In this document: one piece after another, positions 17,026 through 24,439 of the stretch | Layout of the letters: every line of letters begins with the position of its first letter | Numbering within the stretch: the stretch's first letter is position 1 | Assembly: GCF_000374405.1 (NCBI RefSeq) | Contig: NZ_KB894217.1 | Coordinates: 148,619 to 212,618, forward strand | Length of the DNA: 64,000 bases | Direction: 5' to 3' | DNA from: Riemerella columbina DSM 16469 | GTDB taxonomy: Bacteria > Bacteroidota > Bacteroidia > Flavobacteriales > Weeksellaceae | Made by a program: the position numbers and the translations under genes | Notes under the pieces: generated by a model | What the model saw: the letters and a program-made list of their open reading frames with translations, nothing else | The model's database searches: none | Told to the model about the DNA's origin: nothing

Positions 17026-18099
17026 TTAGAAATATTTTAAATCCATTTCTGGCTTTATTTTCAAAAGCGTTTCGTAAATCAACTTAATGACATTTTGGAC
17101 ATCTTGTTGGTCCACCATCTCTACCGTAGTATGCATATAGCGAAGCGGTAGAGAAATCAATGCTGAAGGTACGCCACCATTAGAATGTGCAAAAGCATCG
17201 GTATCGGTTCCCGTAGCACGACTTGCCGCCGCTCTTTGGAACGGAATTTTTTTCTTTTTCGCGGTCTCAACTATTAAATCTCTAATGTGATGGTGTACAC
17301 TTGGCGCATGGAAAATCACAGGACCATCGCCACATTTTTGGTCGCCTTCTTTCTTTTTCTCAATAAAAGGGGTAGAAGTATCGTGGGTAACATCCGTTAC
17401 AATGGCTATATTAGGTTTTATCGTATCGGCAATCATATCCGCACCGTACAATCCCACTTCCTCTTGTACAGAATTAGTGATATACAAACCAAAAGGCAAT
17501 TTCTTTTTATTTTCTTTAAGTAATCTCGCTACTTCCGCAATCATAAAACCACCAATACGGTTATCCAAAGCTCTACATACAAAATAGCGATCGTTGAGTT
17601 CAAAAAATGTATCGGTATAAGTAATCATGCACCCCACCGAAATACCTAAATCTTCTACTTCCCTTTTAGACCTAGCCCCACAATCGATAAAGATATTTTC
17701 AATCTTTGGCGTTGGCTCGTCTTGTTTTGTTCTAGTATGGATCGCTGGCCAACCAAACACCCCTTTTACAATACCTTTTTCCCCATGGATATTCACTACT
17801 TTAGAAGGTGCAATACTTTGGTCTGACCCACCATTTCTAATGACATAGATTAAACCTTCTTCTGTAATATAATTAACATACCAAGAAATTTCATCAGCAT
17901 GGGCTTCAATCACCACTTTAAACTTAGCTTTAGGATTAATCACCCCATAAGCTGTACCATAGTGGTCTAGCCTTACTTCATCTACAAAAGGTTTGATATA
18001 ATTGACCCATTTTTTCTGTCCTTCGTGCTCGTAGCCCGTAGGCGATGCGGTATTAAGGTAATCTTCTAAAAATGCTAAAGATTTTTTTTTGAATTTCAT
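17026..18099 (-). CDS. M42 family aminopeptidase (FrvX/TET type)
   Basis: Cytosolic dinuclear-metal aminopeptidase, often wrongly named endoglucanase; family members form 12-subunit tetrahedra and trim short peptides. 357 residues. Metal ligands appear in order: EAHADEISWYV (H and D), CRALDNRIGG (bridging D), VQEEVGLYGA (catalytic EE), VTDVTHDTS (D) and the C-terminal YMHTTVEMVD (H). The intervening specificity domain is present. The divergent DUF4294 gene starts 58 bases away, so the short gap between them probably holds both promoters, though no clean -7 motif is visible. Confidence 0.92.
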   Translation of the reverse strand: MKFKKKSLAFLEDYLNTASPTGYEHEGQKKWVNYIKPFVDEVRLDHYGTAYGVINPKAKFKVVIEAHADEISWYVNYITEEGLIYVIRNGGSDQSIAPSKVVNIHGEKGIVKGVFGWPAIHTRTKQDEPTPKIENIFIDCGARSKREVEDLGISVGCMITYTDTFFELNDRYFVCRALDNRIGGFMIAEVARLLKENKKKLPFGLYITNSVQEEVGLYGADMIADTIKPNIAIVTDVTHDTSTPFIEKKKEGDQKCGDGPVIFHAPSVHHHIRDLIVETAKKKKIPFQRAAASRATGTDTDAFAHSNGGVPSALISLPLRYMHTTVEMVDQQDVQNVIKLIYETLLKIKPEMDLKYF

Positions 18100-18156
18100 A
18101 TGCGTAAGGTATAATTTTTGCTATCAGATTTAATTCTTTTTAAAGTGGTAAAAATA

Positions 18157-18870
18157 ATGAAATTTAATATAATAACCTCAATTATTGCAGTGTTTTGTTT
18201 TACAGCAAATCTTTCTGCCCAAACCGGACAAGATACGATAGCCGTAAGTACCCTATCGCAATATCCAAAATCTAAACTCAAGAAAGATGAATTTGGTAAT
18301 TGGTATTACTATGACGCTAAGCAACAAGCGAAAATATACGAAATAGAAGGAGAAACAGTAGTCGTGTTTGATGAAGTAAAGATTTTACATAAACCAAAAT
18401 TTAATAACCAACTAGATAAAAATTATTATTTCTTTCTTAATAAAAAACTCAATCGCGTATATCCTTTATTTCTTACAGCTTTAGAACAATATCAGACGAT
18501 AGAAAAACAAACTTCTCAAATGCAATATAAAGTAGAAATCAGAAAATTCACTAAGCAGAAACAACAAGAACTTGCTGCGGAATACGAATCTAAACTTCGA
18601 AATCTTACCACCTCTGAAGGTAGAATCTTTGCCAAACTAATGTGCCGTGCTACGGGAAAAACTGTTTATGAAATCATAAAAGAACTGCGCGGTGGGTGGA
18701 GTGCGTTTTGGTGGAATGTAAAAGGCGATATTGCCGATGTAGACATAAAAGAACCTTACAACCCACACAAATACCGCCACGACGAATATGTGGAATCTCT
18801 ACTGCAATCTTACTGGAATAAAGGTTTGCTTCCCACCTACGAGGGTTACGAATCTTATGTCAAAAAATAA
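18157..18870 (+). CDS. DUF4294 domain protein, exported
   Basis: 237 residues from the ATG at 18157 (MKFNIITSIIAVFC), which gives a proper signal peptide cut after LSA; an upstream in-frame start would add a non-hydrophobic extension. The mature part carries the DUF4294 pattern (PKSKLKKDEFGNWYYYD...VYPLFLTALEQYQ). The family is restricted to Bacteroidota and its function is unknown. The mid-region (about 110-150) is probably coiled coil, and the C-terminus is rich in aromatic residues (GGWSAFWWNVKGDIAD). It is likely periplasmic. Confidence 0.75.
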   Translation: MKFNIITSIIAVFCFTANLSAQTGQDTIAVSTLSQYPKSKLKKDEFGNWYYYDAKQQAKIYEIEGETVVVFDEVKILHKPKFNNQLDKNYYFFLNKKLNRVYPLFLTALEQYQTIEKQTSQMQYKVEIRKFTKQKQQELAAEYESKLRNLTTSEGRIFAKLMCRATGKTVYEIIKELRGGWSAFWWNVKGDIADVDIKEPYNPHKYRHDEYVESLLQSYWNKGLLPTYEGYESYVKK

Positions 18871-18878
18871 ACTCGAAA

Positions 18879-19604
18879 TTACATTTTTAATTTCTTAAAA
18901 ATAAACTCAGGAATATTTCTGATAATCATCATAATTGCCCACCAAATTGGGCGTACATATATAGTGTTTTTCTGTTTTTTGTAGCCTTTATATATACAAT
19001 CGGCGGCTTGTTTTGGCGAAGCCGTTAATTTAGGGTTTAATGGCAAGCCTTCCGTCATTTTAGTTGCCATAAATCCAGGTTTTACGGTCATCACATGAAC
19101 TTTTCGATGATATAAATAATTCCTTAGTCCACTTAAATAAGCAGTCAACCCTGCTTTGGCACTACCATAAATAAAATTACTTTGTCGCCCTCTATCCCCT
19201 GCTACAGAGGACAAAACGATAATGTTGCCCACTCTTTTAGATGCCATTTTTTCTGCAAAATAGTTTAAAACTGGGACTAATTTGGCATAATTAATATTAA
19301 TAATCGCTTCCGTGTTTTTATGACTGAGCAAGCCATCTTCAGTACCATTTCCTAGATATCCCGAAGCACAAAATAGCAAATCCGATTGGATATGTTCTAG
19401 TGCATGGAAATCCACAGTTTGCATTAAATCTAAATGAATAATTTCCGAAGATTGAAAATATTTAACATCAATATGTTTAGCAAATTTTTCTGTAGTTTCT
19501 ACATTAGAAGTTAATAGATACAAATTCTTAAAGCGTTTACCCTCGGATAACACCTTCTCTACAAAAGCCTGAGCAACCTCAGAATTACTTCCTAATACAA
19601 TCAT
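18879..19604 (-). CDS. SDR family oxidoreductase
   Basis: 241 residues, Rossmann-fold short-chain dehydrogenase. The nucleotide-binding start is atypical (MIVLGSNSEVAQAF instead of TGxxxGxG), as in DprE2/DecE-type 2-ulose reductases. The catalytic serine (VLSSVAGDRGR) and Y-x-x-x-K (YGSAKAG) are intact. The C-terminus is hydrophobic and basic (WWAIMMIIRNIPEFIFKKLK), suggesting peripheral membrane association. It begins 11 bases after the polyprenyl synthase gene, so a substrate carried on a polyprenyl phosphate is a reasonable guess, not shown. Confidence 0.85.
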   Translation of the reverse strand: MIVLGSNSEVAQAFVEKVLSEGKRFKNLYLLTSNVETTEKFAKHIDVKYFQSSEIIHLDLMQTVDFHALEHIQSDLLFCASGYLGNGTEDGLLSHKNTEAIININYAKLVPVLNYFAEKMASKRVGNIIVLSSVAGDRGRQSNFIYGSAKAGLTAYLSGLRNYLYHRKVHVMTVKPGFMATKMTEGLPLNPKLTASPKQAADCIYKGYKKQKNTIYVRPIWWAIMMIIRNIPEFIFKKLKM

Positions 19605-19615
19605 GGTTCTTTATT

Positions 19616-20590
19616 TTACGACTCTCTTTTTAATAAATAATTGGCAAGCTCTATAAATGGAGTTTTATCCTCTTCTGGAAGGTTAATTTCCTTTAGATAA
19701 TCTTGCCCTATTTGGTTGTGCTTTTGTATCAATCTAAGTACTTTTTCATCCACTTTGGTTCTTCGAAAAATCTTTTCTACCCCGTAAACTTTATCGATAT
19801 TATCCGTTTTCTTAGAGTACCAATATTCTAGTTCCTTTCTTTCATCTTCGTTAGCATGTTCCAAAGCTAAAAGATAAAGCACAGTTTTCTTATTTTCAAA
19901 GATATCACCCGCGTGTTTTTTACCAAACTGCTCTTGATTTCCAAACACATCTAGGTAATCGTCCATAATCTGGAAGGCAATACCAATATGCTTTCCGAAC
20001 TGATACAATGCTTCGGCTTCCTTTTCGCTAGCCCCAGCAATTAATGCCCCTATCTTGAATGAGGCGGCACTGAGTACCCCAGTTTTATAGGTAATCATCT
20101 TAATATAATCGTCGTAAGTGACATTAGAATCTGTTTCGAAATTCACATCCATTTGCTGACCTTCACAAAGGACACCACCAGTTTCAGAAAAAATGGTAAT
20201 ACATTTTTTAAACAATTCTGGTTCTAAATCCTCAAAAAACTGGTAGGCTTTTATCAATAATGCGTCACCAGATAAAATTCCTACATTAACGCCATGCAAA
20301 GTATGAATGGTCGGTTGTCCTCGTCTTAATGGGGCTTCATCCATGATATCATCATGAATCAAAGTAAAGTTATGAAAAAATTCAATCGCAAGAGCGGGTT
20401 TCATAGCCTTATTTAAATCGCCACCAAATAGTTCGCAACCCATCAAAACCATAATTGGTCTTAGGCGCTTTCCCCCATGAGAAATAATATAGTTAATAGG
20501 GTCATAAAGTTCCTTTGGCTGATTTAAAAATTCATTATTTTTAATGGCTTCTGCTACAAGCTCTTGGTACTGATCTAAGAATTTCATCAT
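19616..20590 (-). CDS. Polyprenyl synthetase (trans-isoprenyl diphosphate synthase)
   Basis: Condenses isopentenyl diphosphate onto allylic diphosphates to build a linear chain. 324 residues with both aspartate-rich motifs: LIHDDIMDEAPLRRG (first, D-D-x-x-D) and QIMDDYLDVFG (second), plus GGKRLRP near 35-41. Residues before the first motif suggest a medium to long chain (geranyl or longer) but chain length cannot be fixed by eye. A TATTTTTG element lies 23 bases upstream and the SDR gene follows at 11 bases. The start could be the first or second of two adjacent ATGs. Confidence 0.9.
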   Translation of the reverse strand: MMKFLDQYQELVAEAIKNNEFLNQPKELYDPINYIISHGGKRLRPIMVLMGCELFGGDLNKAMKPALAIEFFHNFTLIHDDIMDEAPLRRGQPTIHTLHGVNVGILSGDALLIKAYQFFEDLEPELFKKCITIFSETGGVLCEGQQMDVNFETDSNVTYDDYIKMITYKTGVLSAASFKIGALIAGASEKEAEALYQFGKHIGIAFQIMDDYLDVFGNQEQFGKKHAGDIFENKKTVLYLLALEHANEDERKELEYWYSKKTDNIDKVYGVEKIFRRTKVDEKVLRLIQKHNQIGQDYLKEINLPEEDKTPFIELANYLLKRES

Positions 20591-20612
20591 AATCTAAAAA
20601 TAATTTTAGCCA

Positions 20613-20620
20613 CAAAAATA
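20613..20620 (-). promoter_or_regulatory. -7 element of the polyprenyl synthase-SDR unit
   Basis: TATTTTTG on the minus strand, 22 bases before the ATG pair at 20590/20587. No convincing -33 element at the expected distance. Confidence 0.45.
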
Positions 20621-20685
20621 GCGAAAATAGTTGAACTTTGGGTATAAAAATCTGATGTATAAAAGACCATAAGGAAAAAACTCTC

Positions 20686-22809
20686 CTACACCAACTTCAA
20701 CGCAATTCTTTTCCTCGCTTCATCTACTTCCAATACTTTTACAGAAACGGGCTGATGGAGTTTTACAATATCATTGACATCGGCAACAAAACCATCGGCA
20801 AGTTGTGAGATATGAATGAGTCCACTTTCTTTGATACCGATATCTACAAAGCAACCAAAAGCCGTAATGTTATTGACAATACCTGGGACAATCATTCCTT
20901 CTTTTACATCGGAAAGGGATTTTACATTCGGGTCAAATTCGAATACTTTTACTTGTTGGCGTGGGTCTAATCCGGGTTTTTCTAATTCTTTTAAAATATC
21001 CTTAATTCCCAAGATTCCGATGGTATCGGTAGTATATTTTTCGGGTTGAATTTGCTGAATTTTGGCTTTATTGGCAATCAATTCTTCGGTTTGTAAGCCT
21101 AAATCTTTTGCCATTTTCTGAACAATTGCATACGATTCTGGATGCACTGCGGAATTATCCAACGGATGTTTGCCCTCTTTGATGCGAACAAATGCCGCCG
21201 CTTGTTGGTAGGCTTTTTCGCCCAATCGTGGAACTTTCTTCAATTGTTCTCTATTGGTAAAGGCTCCATTTTCCGAGCGATAATTGACGATATTTTCGGC
21301 TAATTTCTCCCCAATCCCCGAGACATAACTCAGTAACGACTGACTCGCCGTATTAAGGTTGACCCCAACAGCATTCACACAGTGCATCACGGTTTTGTCC
21401 AATTCTTCTTTGAGTTGCGTAGCATCAACATCGTGTTGGTACTGCCCCACACCGATACTTTTCGGGTCGATTTTTACCAACTCCGCCAATGGGTCACTCA
21501 GTCGCCTTCCGATAGAAACCGCCCCACGCACCGTAACATCGTAATTGGGAAATTCCTCACGAGCAATTTTACTCGCCGAATACACCGATGCTCCTGCCTC
21601 CGACACCACAAATACCTGTAAATTTCTATCAAATTGGATTCTTTTGATAAAAAATTCCGTTTCTCGGCTCGCCGTTCCATTTCCGATAGCAATTGCCTCA
21701 ATGTTGTACGCATTCACCATCGAGCGGATTTTCTTCATTGCGATGGTTTGTTCCTTTTGTGGTGGATGTGGAAAAATGGTTTCGTTGTATAACAAATCCC
21801 CTTTTTCGTCCAAACAAACCACCTTGCAACCCGTTTTATACCCTGGGTCGATGGCTAAAATTCGTTTTTCGCCCAAAGGTGCTGCCAATAAAAGTTGTTT
21901 CAGATTCTCTGCAAAAACAGCAATCGCCTTGGTATCGGCTTTGGATTTGGCTTCGCTCAGCACCTCGTTGGAAATCGAGGGTTCTAACAAGCGTTTGTAC
22001 GCATCTTTGCAAGCCTCTGCGATATAGTCGGCAGTTTCGTTATTGTTTTTGATAAAATTCTTCTCCAAAAAATCCAATACTTCATCTTTATCCACTTCCA
22101 CTTTTAGTTTGATAAAGCCTTCATTTTCTGCCCGAAGCATCGCCAATAATCGGTGGGATGGCACTCTCGAAAGCGACTCATTCCAATCGAAATACTGTTG
22201 GTATTTTTGGGCTTCTTCCTCATTTTCTTTTCCTTTTTTGGTGATTTTGGTGACAATCATCGCCTTGCGTTGAAAGAGTTGTCGTAGGCGTCTTCGTACG
22301 AACAAATTCTCATTGATCCACTCCGCGATAATATCACACGCCCCTTGCAACGCCTCTTCAATCGTTGGCACCTCATCGGATAAATATTTCTCTGCTACTC
22401 GCTCAACATTATCATTGTTTTGAGCCATAATGATTTTCGCCAAAGGCTCTAAACCTCGTTCGCGAGCAGTATCGGCTTTGGTTTTTCGGCGTTTTTTATA
22501 AGGCAAATACAAATCTTCTAACTCCTGCAAATCAAAAGATTGTTGGATTTTTTGTTCTAATTCTTGGGATAACGCCCCTTGCTCTTCAATGGATTTTAGG
22601 ATAGTTTCCTTTCGCTTTTGGATTTCTTCGTATTGCTTTTGTCCTTTTTGGATTTGCTCAATTGCCACCTCATCCAAGTTGCCTGTCATATCTTTTCGAT
22701 AACGCGCAATAAAGGGAATTGTAGCCCCTTCATCGAGTAATTTTAGGGTGTTTTCAATCGACTTTTGTGGAAGTTGGGTTTGTTGTTGTAAGTATTGTGT
22801 AAGTGTCAT
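20686..22809 (-). CDS. tex: Tex family RNA-binding transcription accessory protein
   Basis: About 707 residues from the ATG at 22809 (MTLTQYLQQQ). A longer start (TTG at 22833) is rejected because it would overlap the -7 element. Order of domains: helical N-terminus with IPFIARYRKDMTGNLDE (typical of Tex), a YqgF-like RNase H fold domain (RILAIDPGYKTGCKV), helix-hairpin-helix repeats (TASQSLLSYVSGIGEKLAENIV) and a C-terminal S1 domain (GIVNNITAFGCFVDIG). Tex binds nucleic acid and affects transcription; its exact role is open. Single gene with its own promoter. Confidence 0.93.
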   Translation of the reverse strand: MTLTQYLQQQTQLPQKSIENTLKLLDEGATIPFIARYRKDMTGNLDEVAIEQIQKGQKQYEEIQKRKETILKSIEEQGALSQELEQKIQQSFDLQELEDLYLPYKKRRKTKADTARERGLEPLAKIIMAQNNDNVERVAEKYLSDEVPTIEEALQGACDIIAEWINENLFVRRRLRQLFQRKAMIVTKITKKGKENEEEAQKYQQYFDWNESLSRVPSHRLLAMLRAENEGFIKLKVEVDKDEVLDFLEKNFIKNNNETADYIAEACKDAYKRLLEPSISNEVLSEAKSKADTKAIAVFAENLKQLLLAAPLGEKRILAIDPGYKTGCKVVCLDEKGDLLYNETIFPHPPQKEQTIAMKKIRSMVNAYNIEAIAIGNGTASRETEFFIKRIQFDRNLQVFVVSEAGASVYSASKIAREEFPNYDVTVRGAVSIGRRLSDPLAELVKIDPKSIGVGQYQHDVDATQLKEELDKTVMHCVNAVGVNLNTASQSLLSYVSGIGEKLAENIVNYRSENGAFTNREQLKKVPRLGEKAYQQAAAFVRIKEGKHPLDNSAVHPESYAIVQKMAKDLGLQTEELIANKAKIQQIQPEKYTTDTIGILGIKDILKELEKPGLDPRQQVKVFEFDPNVKSLSDVKEGMIVPGIVNNITAFGCFVDIGIKESGLIHISQLADGFVADVNDIVKLHQPVSVKVLEVDEARKRIALKLV

Positions 22810-22830
22810 TTTTTTGATTGTGGGTTTTGG

Positions 22831-22838
22831 CAAAGGTA
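22831..22838 (-). promoter_or_regulatory. -7 element of tex
   Basis: TACCTTTG on the minus strand, 21 bases upstream of the ATG at 22809. It overlaps the alternative TTG start, which supports the shorter protein. Confidence 0.5.
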
Positions 22839-22869
22839 AGAAGTTACAAAAGATTGTATGATATTTTGA

Positions 22870-23388
22870 CTATTTGTAAAATGTATCTCTAATTTTTTCT
22901 TCCATTTTTTGAAACCAATACTCATCGCCCTCTAAATCTACTGCTATTTTAGCAAAAATACCCGAATACAAAAACAGCCAATAAACTAAATGCTTCCATT
23001 TAAAATCTTTAAAGCTAATAGAGAATGAATGTTTTTCTGTTATATTGGTTCCTTTTTCATTTTGGGTCAGGATTTTTGTAATGATATTTTTAACTCCCGA
23101 TTGATGCCTTACTATTTGAAAATAATTGAAAGGTGTAATTTTAGTAATCTTATTCGAAACTACCTCTCCTTTACAATCTTCGCCTGTATGAATTTCCATC
23201 CATTTATTCCCTTTCTTCAGTTCAAAGTCCTCTCCTATTTCAGTATAATAGCAAGGTGACTTTGTGAACTCAACAGCATATTTCGGATGTACTAAGAAAT
23301 CCCAAATCTCTTCTTGCGAATACGGACTCTGATAATCTACGACTATAGAAGTATATCCTTTTTTACAACTGATTTTTTTATTTTCCAT
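22870..23388 (-). CDS. SRPBCC-like (START/AHSA1 fold) hypothetical protein
   Basis: 172 residues. The pattern suggests the helix-grip fold of SRPBCC proteins: an early strand and helix with VDYQSPYSQEEIWDFLVHPKYAVEF, central strands with KWMEIHTGEDCKGEVVSNKITKITP, and a long C-terminal helix (DEYWFQKMEEKIRDTF). These proteins bind hydrophobic ligands; no ligand can be named. A segment WKHLVYWLFLYSGIFAKI is hydrophobic but probably part of the fold rather than a membrane span. A textbook promoter precedes it. Confidence 0.6.
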   Translation of the reverse strand: MENKKISCKKGYTSIVVDYQSPYSQEEIWDFLVHPKYAVEFTKSPCYYTEIGEDFELKKGNKWMEIHTGEDCKGEVVSNKITKITPFNYFQIVRHQSGVKNIITKILTQNEKGTNITEKHSFSISFKDFKWKHLVYWLFLYSGIFAKIAVDLEGDEYWFQKMEEKIRDTFYK

Positions 23389-23416
23389 AAAGTTTAAATT
23401 CTATTTCTTTCAAAAA

Positions 23417-23446
23417 CAAAGATACTACTTCCCTCAAAAAAACCAA
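23417..23446 (-). promoter_or_regulatory. Promoter of the SRPBCC-like gene
   Basis: On the minus strand TTG (23446-23444), 19-base spacer, TATCTTTG (23424-23417). Its upstream element lies inside the hairpin of the preceding gene's terminator. Confidence 0.65.
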
Positions 23447-23472
23447 GCACCTCTACAAAAAGGTACTTGGTT
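23436..23472 (-). terminator. Terminator of the coiled-coil protein gene
   Basis: Minus-strand AACCAAGTACCT pairs with AGGTGCTTGGTT (12 bp, one G-U) and is followed by T-rich bases. It starts 9 bases past the stop at 23482. Confidence 0.88.
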
Positions 23473-23481
23473 GTATAATGG

Positions 23482-24147
23482 CTATCGTTTTACCACAATT
23501 CCCATGGCTTCGAGGTGTTGTTCATCGCTGAGAGTGGCTTTGGCGTAGGCGATAAGGTCGGCATAGTGTGGGTACAAATCATCAAAAGCTTTGTCGCGGG
23601 TTTCGGTGGCTTTTTGGGCTTCGGCAGTTTCCTTTTTCTGACTTTCTTTCAGGGTTGCTACCTCATTTAATAAGGTTTTTACCGCTTCCAAATCCGCTTC
23701 TTTGATGTTAATGGTCTTCACTTTTGCCAAGAACTCGGGTGTTTGTAGCAATTGTGCATAGAAATTGGAGACTTGCTGATACCACGCACTGTATGCTATT
23801 TTGCGTTTGCCGTTGAGATCTAATGCTGCCGTAGCTTTCACATCTTTTTTAAACAATATGCGACAAAGTGCCAAATGCGTTTTGTATTTGTCGTCAATTG
23901 CTTTGCGTTTCTCCTCCACCTTACTGGTTTCCTCGTACTGCTCGGCGTATTCCTTTTTTTGCTTTTGGTGTAAGGTTTCCAACTCGGTAACCTTTGATAG
24001 AAGTTCGTTGAGTTTGGCTTCATTATAGCCTAAAACGGCTAATTGCGGATTGATTTCGGCTAATTTAGCATTCGCAAAGGCGAGTTTCATTCGAGAAATC
24101 CATTCTTCAAGGCTTACTCGTTTTCTTTTGTTGTCTTTTTCTTCCAT
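23482..24147 (-). CDS. Hypothetical coiled-coil protein
   Basis: 221 residues from the ATG at 24147 (MEEKDNKRKRVSLEEW). No signal peptide or membrane segment. Two long charged helical stretches (about 55-95 and 165-190, rich in E, K, A) look like coiled coils; alanine content is high. The base use (more G and C at third positions) differs a little from the AT-rich neighbours. No recognised family or active site. It has a strong terminator; upstream lies the 21-bp tandem repeat region. Confidence 0.6.
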   Translation of the reverse strand: MEEKDNKRKRVSLEEWISRMKLAFANAKLAEINPQLAVLGYNEAKLNELLSKVTELETLHQKQKKEYAEQYEETSKVEEKRKAIDDKYKTHLALCRILFKKDVKATAALDLNGKRKIAYSAWYQQVSNFYAQLLQTPEFLAKVKTINIKEADLEAVKTLLNEVATLKESQKKETAEAQKATETRDKAFDDLYPHYADLIAYAKATLSDEQHLEAMGIVVKR

Positions 24148-24273
24148 AATTATATTGTTTTTCAAGTTAAACATTTAATTTTCAATCTGTCAAATTTATT
24201 TTTTTTTCATTGAAAAACAAAACATTAAAAGCTATTTTTTAATCATTACCTGTTACTATTGGATTATTACAAG

Positions 24274-24357
24274 TCATCATTCATTTGTTACTGGTCATTA
24301 TCCATTTGTTACTGGTCATTATCCATTTGTTACTGGTCATTATCCATTTGTTACTGG
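24274..24357. repeat. 21-bp tandem repeat, four copies
   Basis: Four head-to-tail copies of TCATTATCCATTTGTTACTGG. The last three (24295-24357) are identical and the first (24274-24294) differs at two positions; a further degenerate copy with gaps lies at about 24243-24262. There are no spacers, so this is not a CRISPR array. It lies in the ~260-base gap between the M16 peptidase stop and the coiled-coil gene start. Confidence 0.95.
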
Positions 24358-24439
24358 CAATAATAGATTAATGGCAGCTACCCGTCTTCCCTTATCCCGA
24401 GATACTTTACACAATCATAGAGGTTATGATTCTAAGGTC

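Noticed and set aside
21359-22273. Several open frames of 60-160 codons on the + strand inside tex
   Set aside because: They are shadows of tex on the opposite strand; the tex protein is complete and well conserved.
24274-24357. CRISPR array
   Set aside because: The 21-bp units are contiguous with no spacers and no cas genes are present.
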